DNA of 33,588 nucleotides from assembly GCF_014650875.1 (NCBI RefSeq), contig NZ_BMVU01000064.1, positions 1-33,588 on the forward strand. Reading direction: 5' to 3'. The stretch is from Streptomyces minutiscleroticus (GTDB lineage: Bacteria; Actinomycetota; Actinomycetes; Streptomycetales; Streptomycetaceae). The notes beneath the pieces were generated by a model that saw only the letters and a program-made list of their open reading frames with translations, did not search any database and was not told where the DNA came from. The position numbers and the translations under genes were made by a program. Every line of letters begins with the position of its first letter. Position 1 is the first letter of the stretch. Positions 15,665 to 23,907 of this stretch are shown piece after piece.

Positions 15665-16103
15665 GGCTCTCCTGTTCATCGCCGGTGCCCTCTCCTGTGC
15701 GCGCTGCACTGGGGATGTCGGACCGGGCGTCATGGGCACAGTGCGGGCACAGCGCACCGAAGCATCCGTGTCGTCGAAGGGTGCTGGACGCGGTGCCGGC
15801 GTCACGAGGCGCCGTCGACGAGCGGCGGGCCAGGTGACGAGGAGCTGGGCGTGACACTTCGGCAGGCCCCTCGGTCCGAGGTGTACTGCCGTAGGGCGCC
15901 TGCCGGGCGGCACTGCACCGGGCAGGGCGCCGGACCGACCGGTCGATCTCGCTGGTGGCCCGCTGACTCACCCGGCATGGGTGCCTCGGGCCGCTACCGG
16001 CTGCAGAACGGGGCAGTGGGCGGTGTCCGGGGCAGGGCTGCCGGCGGCGGGTCGGAGGTGGCGCCGCAACCGCCGGACGAGAGCCTGTGCCCGAGCCCTG
16101 CCG
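15665..16103. other. spacer between the P450 and the second cyclase
   Basis: 439 bp without a supported gene. The cyclase frame stays open upstream to about 15913 but the ribosome site fixes its start at 15664. The spacer is long enough to hold a separate promoter for the cyclase; I found no clear -10/-35 pair or strong hairpin. Confidence 0.5.
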
Positions 16104-17489
16104 TCACGAGCGGGGGCGAGCGCGTACGGTGGCGATCAGTGGCACCGCAGGCTGAACGACTATGCCGATCTGATGGGGCGCTTCCTTCGGTGTGACGTCC
16201 AGGTGGAAGCGCTGTGCCACGGTGGCGATGATCAGAGCCGCTTCCACCTGGGCGAACCGGGCGCCGATGCAGCTGCGGGGGCCGCCGCCGAACGGGAACC
16301 AGGCGTGTTCGGGGATGACGTCGGCGGCCTGGGCGTCCCAGCGTTCGGGGCGGAACGCCAGGGGGTCACGGAACCAGCGCGCGTCCCGGTGGGCCGTCCA
16401 CGGGCTGCACCAGACCGTCGTACCGACGGGAACGGTGTAACCGCCCACGACGGCGCCTTCCCCGGCCACGGCGGGAATGAGCCAGATCGGCGGATACAGC
16501 CGCAGACTCTCCTTGATGATCTGCCGGGTCCACGTCAGATTCTCGTAGTCCTCGGCGGTGGGCGGCCGGCCGTCCAGGACGCGGTCGACTTCCTCGTCCA
16601 GCCGGGCACGTGCCTCGGGCGACCGGGACAGCAGGTACCAGGCCCACGTCAACGCGGTGGAGGTCGTCTCGTGGCCGGCCGCCCAGAGCGCCACCGACTC
16701 GTCCCGGACCTCCTTGGCGGACAACGGGCACCCTTCCTCGTCCCGCGCCGCGAGCAGCCGGGTCAGCAGGTCGTCGTCCTGGCCGGTCCCGCCGCCCGTA
16801 CCGGCACCGCCTCCGGGGCCCGTCCCGGCCCGCCGCGCACCGACCAGCCGCTGCATCTCGGCGTCGATGGTGGCGACGGCGTCGAGCAGGCGCCGGCGGT
16901 AGGGCAGACGCACCCAGCCCGGCAGGAAGAGGGGGATGCCCCGGATCTCGCTGGCGACCGCGCGTTCGGCCGCCGCCATCGCCGCGCCGAGGGCACGGGT
17001 CCGGTCGCCGAGGTCATTGCCGAACAGCGTACGGAGCACGATGCGCTGGGTGACGAGCGTCATCTCCCGTTGCAGGTCGAAGCGGTCGCCGTCGCGCCAG
17101 CGGCCGGCCGCCGCGAGGGTGCTGTCGACCATGGTCCGGGCATAGCGGCGAACCTGGCGCGGGCGGACGGTGGGCTGGACCATGCCGCGCTTGCGCCGCC
17201 AGTCGGCACCCGCGCTGAGCAGGAGGCTGTCACCGACGAGCCGGCGCACGGCCCAGCCGATCCGCAGGACGTCGTAGGGGCCGGCCCTGGACCCGAGGAA
17301 TTCGGCGATGTGCTGCGGGTGGGAGAGGAACAGGCTGCGCCGCGGGCCGAGGGACCACGTCACGGCGTCGCCGAAGCCGTCCCGCAGCCGGGCCAGGAAC
17401 GTCAGCGGGTCCTTGCCGAAGGCGGGCAGGTTCCCGAGCCATGGCAGGCCGCGCGGGCCGGGTACGGGGCGGAGCGGGACGGTCTGCAC
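16104..17489 (-). CDS. cytochrome P450 (pentalenene-oxygenase-like)
   Basis: The 461-residue haem monooxygenase has a proline-rich N-terminus VPGPRGLPWLGNL, the oxygen-activation helix AGHETT, the ExxR motif in KESLRLYPP, and the haem loop FPFGGGPRSCIG with Cys407 as iron ligand. The N-terminus and haem loop resemble the CYP183/CYP110-like group that includes pentalenene oxygenase, so a terpene substrate is plausible. The start is GTG 17489 with GGAGG about 10 nt upstream; a longer frame to 17591 has no ribosome site. It lies upstream of the second cyclase on the same strand across 439 bp. I infer that it oxidises the product of the locus. No ferredoxin gene is adjacent, so it depends on a redox partner encoded elsewhere. 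Confidence 0.93.
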   Translation of the reverse strand: MQTVPLRPVPGPRGLPWLGNLPAFGKDPLTFLARLRDGFGDAVTWSLGPRRSLFLSHPQHIAEFLGSRAGPYDVLRIGWAVRRLVGDSLLLSAGADWRRKRGMVQPTVRPRQVRRYARTMVDSTLAAAGRWRDGDRFDLQREMTLVTQRIVLRTLFGNDLGDRTRALGAAMAAAERAVASEIRGIPLFLPGWVRLPYRRRLLDAVATIDAEMQRLVGARRAGTGPGGGAGTGGGTGQDDDLLTRLLAARDEEGCPLSAKEVRDESVALWAAGHETTSTALTWAWYLLSRSPEARARLDEEVDRVLDGRPPTAEDYENLTWTRQIIKESLRLYPPIWLIPAVAGEGAVVGGYTVPVGTTVWCSPWTAHRDARWFRDPLAFRPERWDAQAADVIPEHAWFPFGGGPRSCIGARFAQVEAALIIATVAQRFHLDVTPKEAPHQIGIVVQPAVPLIATVRARPRS

Positions 17490-17877
17490 GGATACGGTTC
17501 CTCCAGACGCGGTGAGAGGTGAGGACCTGGCGGTCCGCGGCGACGGAGCCGGGCGGGGACCTGCCGGCCGCCGCCCGGAGCGCGGTGGCACGTGGCCGAT
17601 GCTCGCACGCGTGCCCCTCGGTACGGATCACCGACACCCGCGGGCCCGCGCCCCACCCCTTCGGCGGACGAGGGGCGGCTCGCCGGTGTGTCCGTGTCAG
17701 CGGCGGCCAGGACGCTCGTGCCGTTGTCCTGCGCGCGGCGGAGGCCGAGGTCGCACGGGTGCGTGCGCGGTCCGCGGTCGGAGCACACCTCGTCACCTGC
17801 GGACCGGCGTGCGCCGGTGCCCGGGCGGGTGCCCTTGCGCTGCCCGGCCATCCTGAAGATCACCATCCGAGGCGTGG
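17490..17877. other. intergenic region upstream of the P450
   Basis: 388 bp with no supported gene. It must contain the P450 promoter on the minus strand; no clear hexamer pair or repeat was seen. Confidence 0.4.
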
Positions 17878-17901
17878 CACCGTCCTCAGCGCGGGACGGT
17901 G
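17878..17901 (-). terminator. hairpin spanning the stop of the DoxX-like gene
   Basis: CACCGTCC (17878-17885) and GGACGGTG (17894-17901) form a perfect 8-bp stem around an 8-nt loop that contains the stop codon. It is probably the terminator of the DoxX-like gene, overlapping its last codons. Confidence 0.6.
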
Positions 17902-18239
17902 AGCACGAGGACGAGGGACGACGCGGCCAGGGCCAGATAGCCGCTCGGGAACACGATGTTGTGAAAGACGCGGGCCCGGACGTGCGCCGCGACGGCGCCG
18001 AGGAAGAACAGGACGAGGCCGGTCGCGGCGGCGACGCCGATGACCGGGGCGCCCACGAGGCCGAGCAGCAGCCCGACGGCGCCCGCGGCCTTGAGCGCGG
18101 CGAGCCGGGGGAGCCAGGCGGGCGGGACGCCCACCGCGGCGGAGTTGGCGACGACGAATCCGGCCCTGGTGAGATCCGCGACGGCGATGCCCGCGTTGGC
18201 CAGGGCCGTGAGGACGGTGATGACGTAGGCGGTGGACAT
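17886..18239 (-). CDS. DoxX-family small membrane protein
   Basis: The 117-residue protein has four hydrophobic helices (about 5-28, 48-68, 66-84, 97-114) with the DoxX/DUF4267-like pattern: an N-terminal helix of small residues, a conserved LAALKAAGAVGLLLGL and a final hydrophobic helix. Members are quinone-linked or of unknown function. The start is ATG 18239 with GGAAGG about 10 nt upstream; an in-frame extension to 18461 is low-complexity and lacks a ribosome site. No link to the terpene genes is evident apart from proximity and strand. Confidence 0.75.
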   Translation of the reverse strand: MSTAYVITVLTALANAGIAVADLTRAGFVVANSAAVGVPPAWLPRLAALKAAGAVGLLLGLVGAPVIGVAAATGLVLFFLGAVAAHVRARVFHNIVFPSGYLALAASSLVLVLTVPR

Positions 18240-18650
18240 GGGCGACGCACCTTCCTTCCCTCTGTCGGGCTGTCCTCGAGCGGGTGCATCGTGCGCCGGC
18301 GGGCCGGGCGCGCCCGCCGCGAGGAGCCTTCCCGGGTCCACGACCAGCTTCCCTTCGGCCGTACGGTTACGTCCAACAGCCGCAGCCATGACCCGGCGTA
18401 CGAAAGTGGACACCCGGTTGCTGGGTTCCTCGGCCGCCGTCGCCGAGGAAGGAACACTCACCCGCGCCGCCCCGTGCGGACGTGTCCCCCCCGTGGCGGT
18501 GTCGCCGCCGCGTGGAACTGCTTCCCGAATTCAGCGGTCGGACGGCAGGGCGGCCACGGCCGGCACGTCGGCCTCGGAACCGACCGGGTCGAGCCGGCCC
18601 CGTGCGGGCCCCGGCACCAGGGCGGGGTCCGCACGCGGGCCGGCCGCTGT
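18240..18650. other. intergenic region, no feature seen
   Basis: 411 bp between the DoxX-like gene and the rhamnosidase stop. Open frames here lack starts with ribosome sites and show no domain. It includes the DoxX ribosome site at its left edge. Confidence 0.4.
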
Positions 18651-21293
18651 TCAGCGCTTGTACCGGGTGACACCGAGACGGTGCGAGCCCGGCCCCAGGC
18701 CGGTGACCTCGAGGCGGTCACCGGCCACCGAGACGCCGCGGCCCGCTGCGGGGCGGCCCTTCCAGACGATCCGCCCTCCGTCGCGTACCACCGTGTGCGC
18801 CGGGTCGGCCGCCGGCAGGAAGACCGTTCCACGGGTGCCGCGGGGCACCTGGAGCGTCAGGGTGAAGGACGATGCCGTGTTCTCCCACTCCACCCCGAGG
18901 GGGCCGTGCGGGGTGGGGAGCCGGCCCTGCGCCCAGGCGACGTCACCGGGGTGGGGACGCACCTCCCAGCCGGTGTAGCCCGGCGTTGTCGGACGGGCGC
19001 CCAGCAACTCGTGCGTCAGTGCCGGCAGTACGCCCGTGGACCAGCCGTGCGCCATGCTGGTGTAGGCCCCCTCGTAGAGGGAGCCGCCGGTTCCGATGCC
19101 CTCCCAGTGGGTGACGCCGGGATCGTGGCCGTCCATCCAGCCGTAGGTGCGCCTGATCTGGTCGAGGGCCGAGGCGGTCCGTCCGGTACGGAACCGGGCC
19201 ACGATCTCGGGGTAGGAGGTGAAGGCGTACACACGCTGGGACGCCTCGGCGAAGAGGGTGTCGTTGTCCATGAAGGCGTTGCCGTACGGCCTCCGCGTCG
19301 TGGCGTCGAGGTGGTCGAGCGCGGCGGCCGCCCGCTCGGCGTCGGCGATGCCGTTGGTGACGGCCAGGGGGTTGCCGTCCTGGGCGTGGCGCACGGCTCC
19401 GGTGGAGGAGTCGAGGTAGGCCCCGGCGGAGTCGTCCCACAGATGGGCGTTGACGGCGCGGGCGAACTCCCGGCTGCGGCCGGCCCATCGCTCGGCGTCC
19501 GCCGTGTGCCCGAGCCAGCGGGCCAGCGAGGCGGCGTTGTCGAGGGCCTGGACGTAGAGGGCGTTGTAGTAGGTGACGCGCCCGGTGCGGCCCAGGAAGG
19601 CGTAGTCGCCGTACCCGCCGGTGCCGTTGAGCCCCTTGCTGAGCAGTCCGGAGCTGTCCGTCACGCTGGGGTACCAGGTGTCCAGCACCTTGACCAGGTT
19701 CGGGTGGTGGCGGACGGCGTAGGAGCGGTCGCCGGTGTACAGGACGTAGTCCCAGCTGCACGTCACCCACCCCAGCGGATAGTCGAACAGGGGGAGGGTG
19801 TAGCCGTTGATGGAGGCGGGCGGTATCCAGCCGTCGGCCCGCTGGTGGTCGGCCAGGTCGGCCAGGACGTTGCGGGCCGCGGCGGCGGCGTCGTCGTGCG
19901 TGAGGTAGAGGGTGGGCGCGGAGACGGCGAGGTCGCCGACGTAGGGGTCGCGGTCGCGCTTGGCACCGTCGTGCAGCACCAGCCGGCCTTCGAGCGAGGC
20001 GCTCCAGGCGCCGCGGGGGTCGACGTCGTCCTGCCGGAAGGTGTCGGTGACGAGTTCGTTGGTGTAGGCGGCGCCGTACCAGTACCGGTTGAGGGCGTCG
20101 TCGGAGCACAGGAACCACCCGCGGTAGGTGCCGGGTGTGCCCAGGTAGGCGGTGAAGTCCAGGTCGACGGAGTCGATCTCGACGGTGCCCCACGGCTGGG
20201 CGACCGGCGCGTCCGACGGCAGCGCGTCGAGGGTGATCCTCAGATAGCGGAAACCGTGGAGGCCGTCGGCGTAGACCTTTCCGTCCCGCAGGTGACCCTT
20301 GCGGTCCGTCCAGGTGGTGCCGCGCGCCGGAACGGCGAACTGATCGGTGCCCCGGCCCGCGCCGCCGGCCTGGTCGGAGCGGGTGAAGTCGGAGCGGTCG
20401 GTGAGGCACTCCACGGTTTCCGAGAAGGCGAGGCGGACACCGGGGGAGTTGGCGGACGCCGAGGCGAAGCGGATGCGCGGGTGTCCCACGACGACCTTGC
20501 CGAAGTCGACGGTGACACTGGGGGCGGCGACCGCCTCCACCGGCGCGGGCCACACCTCGTTGACCCGGGTGAACGCTCCGCGCGGTGTGTCCTGGACGCC
20601 CGTGACCGTGATGCGGACCCGGTCCGTGGGGACCGGCTGCGCGAAGGGGACGGCGCACTGGATGACATCGTTGTCGACGACGGTCGCGACGGTGCTCCAG
20701 GCATCGTCCTGCCAGACCTCGACCGTGAAGCCGGTCGGTACGCCGTCGCTGTTGGACAGCACGGTGATGCCCGACAGCCGCCGGGGCGCGGGCACGGTGA
20801 TCGTGAGCGTGTCCGGGAAGGCGCCCTGCGTGTCGTCGTTCCAGAACGTGTCCGGGTCGCCGTCGACGGCGTTGGTGGCGTCGTAGGTGCGCGGGGTGCC
20901 GTCGTTGCCGTTGTTGCCCGCGTGCGAGGAGGACGCCTCGGCTGTGGTTCCCCGCGGCCACCTCGGCGGGTCGGCGGGTTCGGGGCGGCGCAGGACGGTC
21001 GTGGCCCCGCCACGCCCGAGCAGTGCCTCGGGGCGGCGTACGTCCCCGGCGGACGCGGTCACGGCCACGGGCCGGACGGTGCGGCTGGAAGGGCCTTGCA
21101 CGTAGCGGTGCCAGGAAGTGGTGCCGCGGGGCACGGCAGGAGCGGGATCCGCTTCGACGGGGGCGGCGGTGGCGGGGGAGGCGGCGGCCAGGGGGAGACC
21201 GGCGGCGGACAGCGCCACCATGGCGGCGCCCGCCGCGAGGACGGTACGGCGGGCGGGGTCGGAGTCGGGAGAAGCGGTGCGGCTCTGTGACAT
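18651..21293 (-). CDS. secreted GH78-type alpha-L-rhamnosidase with N-terminal carbohydrate-binding module
   Basis: The 880-residue exoenzyme has a twin-arginine-type signal (RR at 15-16, then TVLAAGAAMVAL, Ala-rich cleavage region near 43). A discoidin/F5-8C-like binding module follows at about 115-265 (DATNAVDGDPDTFWNDD...). A beta-sandwich comes next, then the six-hairpin (alpha/alpha)6 catalytic domain from about 390 to 780 (FRQDDVDPRGAWSASLEG, DGAKRDRDPYVGDLAVS, WEGIGTGGSLYEGAYTSMAH). A C-terminal sandwich completes it. This is the layout of GH78 rhamnosidases, which remove terminal L-rhamnose from plant glycosides or polysaccharides. In the usual RDRxxWxGD block the Trp is Tyr here. ATG 21293 has GAGG 4-5 nt upstream. 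A LacI-type operator lies 25 bp upstream. It is divergent from the P450 at 21756. Confidence 0.85.
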   Translation of the reverse strand: MSQSRTASPDSDPARRTVLAAGAAMVALSAAGLPLAAASPATAAPVEADPAPAVPRGTTSWHRYVQGPSSRTVRPVAVTASAGDVRRPEALLGRGGATTVLRRPEPADPPRWPRGTTAEASSSHAGNNGNDGTPRTYDATNAVDGDPDTFWNDDTQGAFPDTLTITVPAPRRLSGITVLSNSDGVPTGFTVEVWQDDAWSTVATVVDNDVIQCAVPFAQPVPTDRVRITVTGVQDTPRGAFTRVNEVWPAPVEAVAAPSVTVDFGKVVVGHPRIRFASASANSPGVRLAFSETVECLTDRSDFTRSDQAGGAGRGTDQFAVPARGTTWTDRKGHLRDGKVYADGLHGFRYLRITLDALPSDAPVAQPWGTVEIDSVDLDFTAYLGTPGTYRGWFLCSDDALNRYWYGAAYTNELVTDTFRQDDVDPRGAWSASLEGRLVLHDGAKRDRDPYVGDLAVSAPTLYLTHDDAAAAARNVLADLADHQRADGWIPPASINGYTLPLFDYPLGWVTCSWDYVLYTGDRSYAVRHHPNLVKVLDTWYPSVTDSSGLLSKGLNGTGGYGDYAFLGRTGRVTYYNALYVQALDNAASLARWLGHTADAERWAGRSREFARAVNAHLWDDSAGAYLDSSTGAVRHAQDGNPLAVTNGIADAERAAAALDHLDATTRRPYGNAFMDNDTLFAEASQRVYAFTSYPEIVARFRTGRTASALDQIRRTYGWMDGHDPGVTHWEGIGTGGSLYEGAYTSMAHGWSTGVLPALTHELLGARPTTPGYTGWEVRPHPGDVAWAQGRLPTPHGPLGVEWENTASSFTLTLQVPRGTRGTVFLPAADPAHTVVRDGGRIVWKGRPAAGRGVSVAGDRLEVTGLGPGSHRLGVTRYKR

Positions 21294-21317
21294 GACACCT
21301 CGTTGTGGAATGTCTGA

Positions 21318-21331
21318 CTGAAACGATTCAG
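21318..21331. promoter_or_regulatory. LacI-type operator upstream of the rhamnosidase
   Basis: CTGAAACGATTCAG is a near-perfect palindrome with the central CG and flanking AA/TT typical of LacI/GalR-family operators. It lies 25 bp upstream of the rhamnosidase ATG, where bound repressor would block transcription or its start. No LacI-family gene is in the window. Confidence 0.5.
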
Positions 21332-21580
21332 GCCGAGCGTGCGGTGCGACGCTGTCCGAGGGACGCCTTTGTTGTACAGGTGTCGCACGGAGTGCGGCCG
21401 ACGCCGCGGGTGCGGGGACCGGTCGCTGAACGCGTGCTTCGGATCAGGGTGTTCCGGTGCCGGTCGAGGCGGTGCCGGCCAGGAGGACGTGGCGACGACC
21501 TCCGCAGCCGGGGCGGGGCAGGGCGGGGTGAGGCCGATGCTCCCGCCGGTCCGCACCGGCGGCGGTGGCATGCCGCAGGT

Positions 21581-21638
21581 ATTGCCTTCGACTGCATTCA
21601 TTGCAACGCGTTATTGCGTTCAGCTCCAGTGTCATTGC
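21581..21638. repeat. cluster of ATTGC repeats in the divergent promoter region
   Basis: ATTGC occurs at 21581, 21600, 21613 and 21634 on the plus strand, with a related CTGCATT at 21592, in a locally AT-rich segment between the divergent rhamnosidase and P450 genes. Spacings are 19, 13 and 21 bp. They could be direct-repeat activator sites. Confidence 0.35.
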
Positions 21639-21681
21639 ATCAATTTACCGCTCTCCAGCTGGGGAAACGTGTTCTGTGTGA

Positions 21682-21711
21682 TTGACGGTCGTTCCGGACG
21701 CACCGTAGCTT
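21682..21711 (+). promoter_or_regulatory. putative promoter of the second P450
   Basis: TTGACG (21682-21687), 18 bp, TAGCTT (21706-21711): a good -35 and an acceptable Streptomyces -10. Transcription would start near 21718, giving a leader of about 38 nt that contains the ribosome site GAGGA before ATG 21756. Confidence 0.45.
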
Positions 21712-21755
21712 TCAAGCATCGTAAAACATCCCGTCATGCGAGATGAGGAACAGTC

Positions 21756-22961
21756 ATGGGTGAGTCCCCGTACACCGTCACGACGATGCCGGCGGCGCGT
21801 CGGCCCGGCTGCCCCTTCGACCCGCCGGCCGAGCTGATCGACGCCCGACGGCACGGTCCCATCAGCCGCTTCACCTTCCCCGGAGGGAAACCCGGCTGGC
21901 TGATCACCGGATACGACCTGGTCCGCTCGGTCCTGGCCGACTCGCGCTTCAGCTCGCGCAAGGAACTCATGCTCCACCCGACCATCGACTACGGCGACAT
22001 CGAGATTCCTCCGGCGCCGCCCGGCGAGTTCCTCCTCATGGACGAACCCCAGCACAGCCGCTATCGGAAACCCCTGATGGGGAAGTTCACCGTACGGCGG
22101 ATGCGGCTGCTCACCGAGCGCGTCGAGCAGATCACCACTGAGCACCTGGACGCCATGGAGCAGGCCGGGCCGCCGGCGGACCTGGTGACCGCGTTCGCCA
22201 AGCCCATCCCCGCCGTCATGATCTGCGAGCTGCTGGGAGTGCCGTACGAGGACCGGGGCTCGTTCCAGGAACAGGTCGACTCGTTCATGGACGGGGAGAC
22301 CAGCGACGAGGACCTGGTGGCGGCCTACACCGCGACCCAGGACTACCTCGCACGGCTGGTGGCCGCCAAGCGCGCGAACCCCACCGACGACGTGCTCGGC
22401 GACCTCGCCGACACCGATCTGACCGACGAGGAGCTGAAGGGGATCAGCCTGATCCTGCTCGCGGCCGGACTCGACACCACCGCGAACATGCTGGCTCTGG
22501 GCACCTTCGCGCTGCTGCGGAACCCCGGGCAACTGGCCGCGCTGCGCGCCGAGCCCGCGCTCGCCGACCGGGCCGTCGAGGAACTGCTGCGGTATCTGAG
22601 CGTGGCCAAGACGTTCATGAGGACGGCGCTGGAGGACGTCGAACTCGGCGGCCAGACCGTCAAGGCCGGCTCGCGGGTGATCCTGTCGTACCACACCGCC
22701 AACCGCGACCCCGAGCGCTTCACCGATCCGCACACGCTCGACCTGCACAGGCAGGAGGGCGGACACCTGGCCTTCGGTCACGGGATCCACCAGTGCCTGG
22801 GGCAGCAGCTGGCCCGCGTCGAGATGCGGGTCGCGTTCCCCGCCCTGGTCAACCGCTTCCCCACACTGCGTCTGGCCGTACCGGCCGAAGAGGTCGCCCT
22901 GCGCCCGGAGACCGCGGACATCCACGGAGTGAAGAGTCTCCCGGTCACCTGGGACGTGTGA
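21756..22961 (+). CDS. cytochrome P450 (CYP105/CYP107-like)
   Basis: The 401-residue bacterial class I P450 has an I-helix AGLDTTAN, an ExxR motif in EELLRYL, and the haem loop FGHGIHQCLGQQLA with Cys347. The N-terminus (GCPFDPPAELI) and the length match soluble actinobacterial P450s of the CYP105/107 clan, which hydroxylate diverse secondary metabolites or xenobiotics. ATG 21756 has GAGGA 6 nt upstream. Such genes are usually followed by a small ferredoxin; here only a relic remains 3 bp downstream. It is divergent from the rhamnosidase. Whether it serves the terpene locus 4 kb away cannot be told. Confidence 0.95.
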   Translation: MGESPYTVTTMPAARRPGCPFDPPAELIDARRHGPISRFTFPGGKPGWLITGYDLVRSVLADSRFSSRKELMLHPTIDYGDIEIPPAPPGEFLLMDEPQHSRYRKPLMGKFTVRRMRLLTERVEQITTEHLDAMEQAGPPADLVTAFAKPIPAVMICELLGVPYEDRGSFQEQVDSFMDGETSDEDLVAAYTATQDYLARLVAAKRANPTDDVLGDLADTDLTDEELKGISLILLAAGLDTTANMLALGTFALLRNPGQLAALRAEPALADRAVEELLRYLSVAKTFMRTALEDVELGGQTVKAGSRVILSYHTANRDPERFTDPHTLDLHRQEGGHLAFGHGIHQCLGQQLARVEMRVAFPALVNRFPTLRLAVPAEEVALRPETADIHGVKSLPVTWDV

Positions 22962-22964
22962 GCC

Positions 22965-23087
22965 GTGCGGATCACCATGGACGCGGAGCGCTGCGTCGGC
23001 GCCTCGCCGGACCTGACCGCGCGGGCGGCGCCGCTGTCGCTCACCAGTCCCGGGCGGCGATCAGCTCCTCCACGTCCGCGTCCGTGA
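22965..23087 (+). pseudogene. truncated P450-partner ferredoxin relic
   Basis: Three bases after the P450 stop a GTG opens with the sequence MRITMDAERCVGA, the recognisable N-terminus of the 3Fe-4S ferredoxins that serve actinobacterial P450s (normally MxVxVDxxxCVGAGQCV and about 65 residues). After the first Cys the family sequence is lost: the frame continues SPDLTARAAPLSL and stops at 23085-23087 with no further Cys. It overlaps the end of the convergent DUF5713-like gene. The most likely reading is a deletion that removed the cluster-binding part. Confidence 0.7.
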
Positions 23088-23382
23088 ACCCGTAGGCCGA
23101 CGCGACGAACCAGAAGTCCTCGGCGATCTCCTCCCGCGCGACCGTCTCGATCTCGCTCCCGGCCGCTTCGAACTCCGTCTCCAGGAGGTTGAACTCCTCC
23201 GTCGCGGCCCGGGTGAGCGCGTACAGAGCCGCCAGATCCGACGGCCGCTCGCTCTCGATCCGCTCGCACAGCCGCAGCAGGACCTCCCGGCCCTTGTCGA
23301 CGACGTGATCGGGGAAGTACGAGTCCGCGTACAGCTGCCGCAGAAACGCGTGCTCCGCCACCTGCTGGTTGGTGATCGGCAT
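23041..23382 (-). CDS. DUF5713-like small protein
   Basis: The 113-residue acidic, helical, cytoplasmic protein begins MPITNQQVAEHAFLRQLYAD, then YFPDHVVDKGREVLLRLCERIE. This matches the pattern I remember for DUF5713 proteins, for which no function is known. ATG 23382 has GAGGG 4 nt upstream. TGA (23041-23043) lies inside the ferredoxin relic, consistent with a rearrangement that joined the two. It is a single gene without operon partners. Confidence 0.75.
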   Translation of the reverse strand: MPITNQQVAEHAFLRQLYADSYFPDHVVDKGREVLLRLCERIESERPSDLAALYALTRAATEEFNLLETEFEAAGSEIETVAREEIAEDFWFVASAYGFTDADVEELIAARDW

Positions 23383-23699
23383 GGTGCCCTCGTCCCGGTA
23401 GGAGAACTGACGCGCCGATCATGCACGACACCACTGACAGCGACGCCGCCTCCGGGTTCCCGTGAACCGAAGCCCTGCAGGAACCACGGACGTCGTACGG
23501 CTCGGCCGGGCCCGGCACTGCTGCATCGCGACCGTCCGGTCCGCTCCGCGCAGGTGTACGCGTGGCGGGTTCATCTGCCCGTCACCGGACGGCCATGCGA
23601 AGGACGCCTGCGCGGGCATCAAGTGGAAAAGGTTCGGAAAAACGGCTGTCCGAGCCGGAGGATCGGCCGTCGGAGGGCCGGGACGGGAGAATGTGGCCC
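23383..23699. other. intergenic region
   Basis: About 317 bp without a supported gene. A 96-codon plus-strand frame from 23462 has poor third-position bias and no domain, and is rejected. The right end carries the ribosome site GGGAG (23685-23689) of the 42-aa gene. Confidence 0.4.
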
Positions 23700-23828
23700 A
23701 TGGGTGGTTTTGTGGTGGCCATGCTGACGCGGGTCGGAATGGCGCTCGCTGAGGCGATCATTGCGCGCTTCGCGTGGGAACTGTACGCCTACATGCGCTC
23801 GCGGAATGCCGCCGCAGCGGCGGCATGA
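23700..23828 (+). CDS. 42-aa membrane micro-protein
   Basis: The peptide begins MGGFVVAMLTRVGMALAEAI and continues with IARFAWELYAYMRSR and an Ala-rich tail. A single hydrophobic or amphipathic helix (about 3-28) is followed by positive residues, as in small membrane-bound peptides. The start at 23700 has GGGAG 10 nt upstream; ATG 23691 would leave only one base. It is followed at once by a near-ideal terminator, which supports a real transcript. I have the impression that similar short peptides occur in other Streptomyces, but cannot name a family. Confidence 0.6.
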   Translation: MGGFVVAMLTRVGMALAEAIIARFAWELYAYMRSRNAAAAAA

Positions 23829-23833
23829 CGCAT

Positions 23834-23872
23834 GCAGCGGCTCCCGGTGAGAGAAGCACCGGGAGCCGCTGC
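23834..23872. terminator. perfect 16-bp-stem bidirectional terminator
   Basis: GCAGCGGCTCCCGGTG (23834-23849) pairs perfectly with CACCGGGAGCCGCTGC (23857-23872) around a 7-nt AGAGAAG loop, with TGTTGTCCTT following on the plus strand. It lies 5 bp after the 42-aa gene and 35 bp beyond the stop of the convergent 155-aa gene, and should end both. Confidence 0.95.
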
Positions 23873-23907
23873 TGTTGTCCTTCGCCCCTGTCTTTCGCCT
23901 CGTCGGA

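Noticed and set aside
13491..15971. Very long minus-strand open frame overlapping the second cyclase in another frame
   Set aside because: It is an Arg/Pro/Gly-rich shadow produced by GC-rich codon bias; the cyclase frame has domains and a ribosome site.
17592..21290. 1,232-codon plus-strand open frame opposite the rhamnosidase
   Set aside because: It is antisense to a gene with clear domains, low in complexity, and shows no motif.
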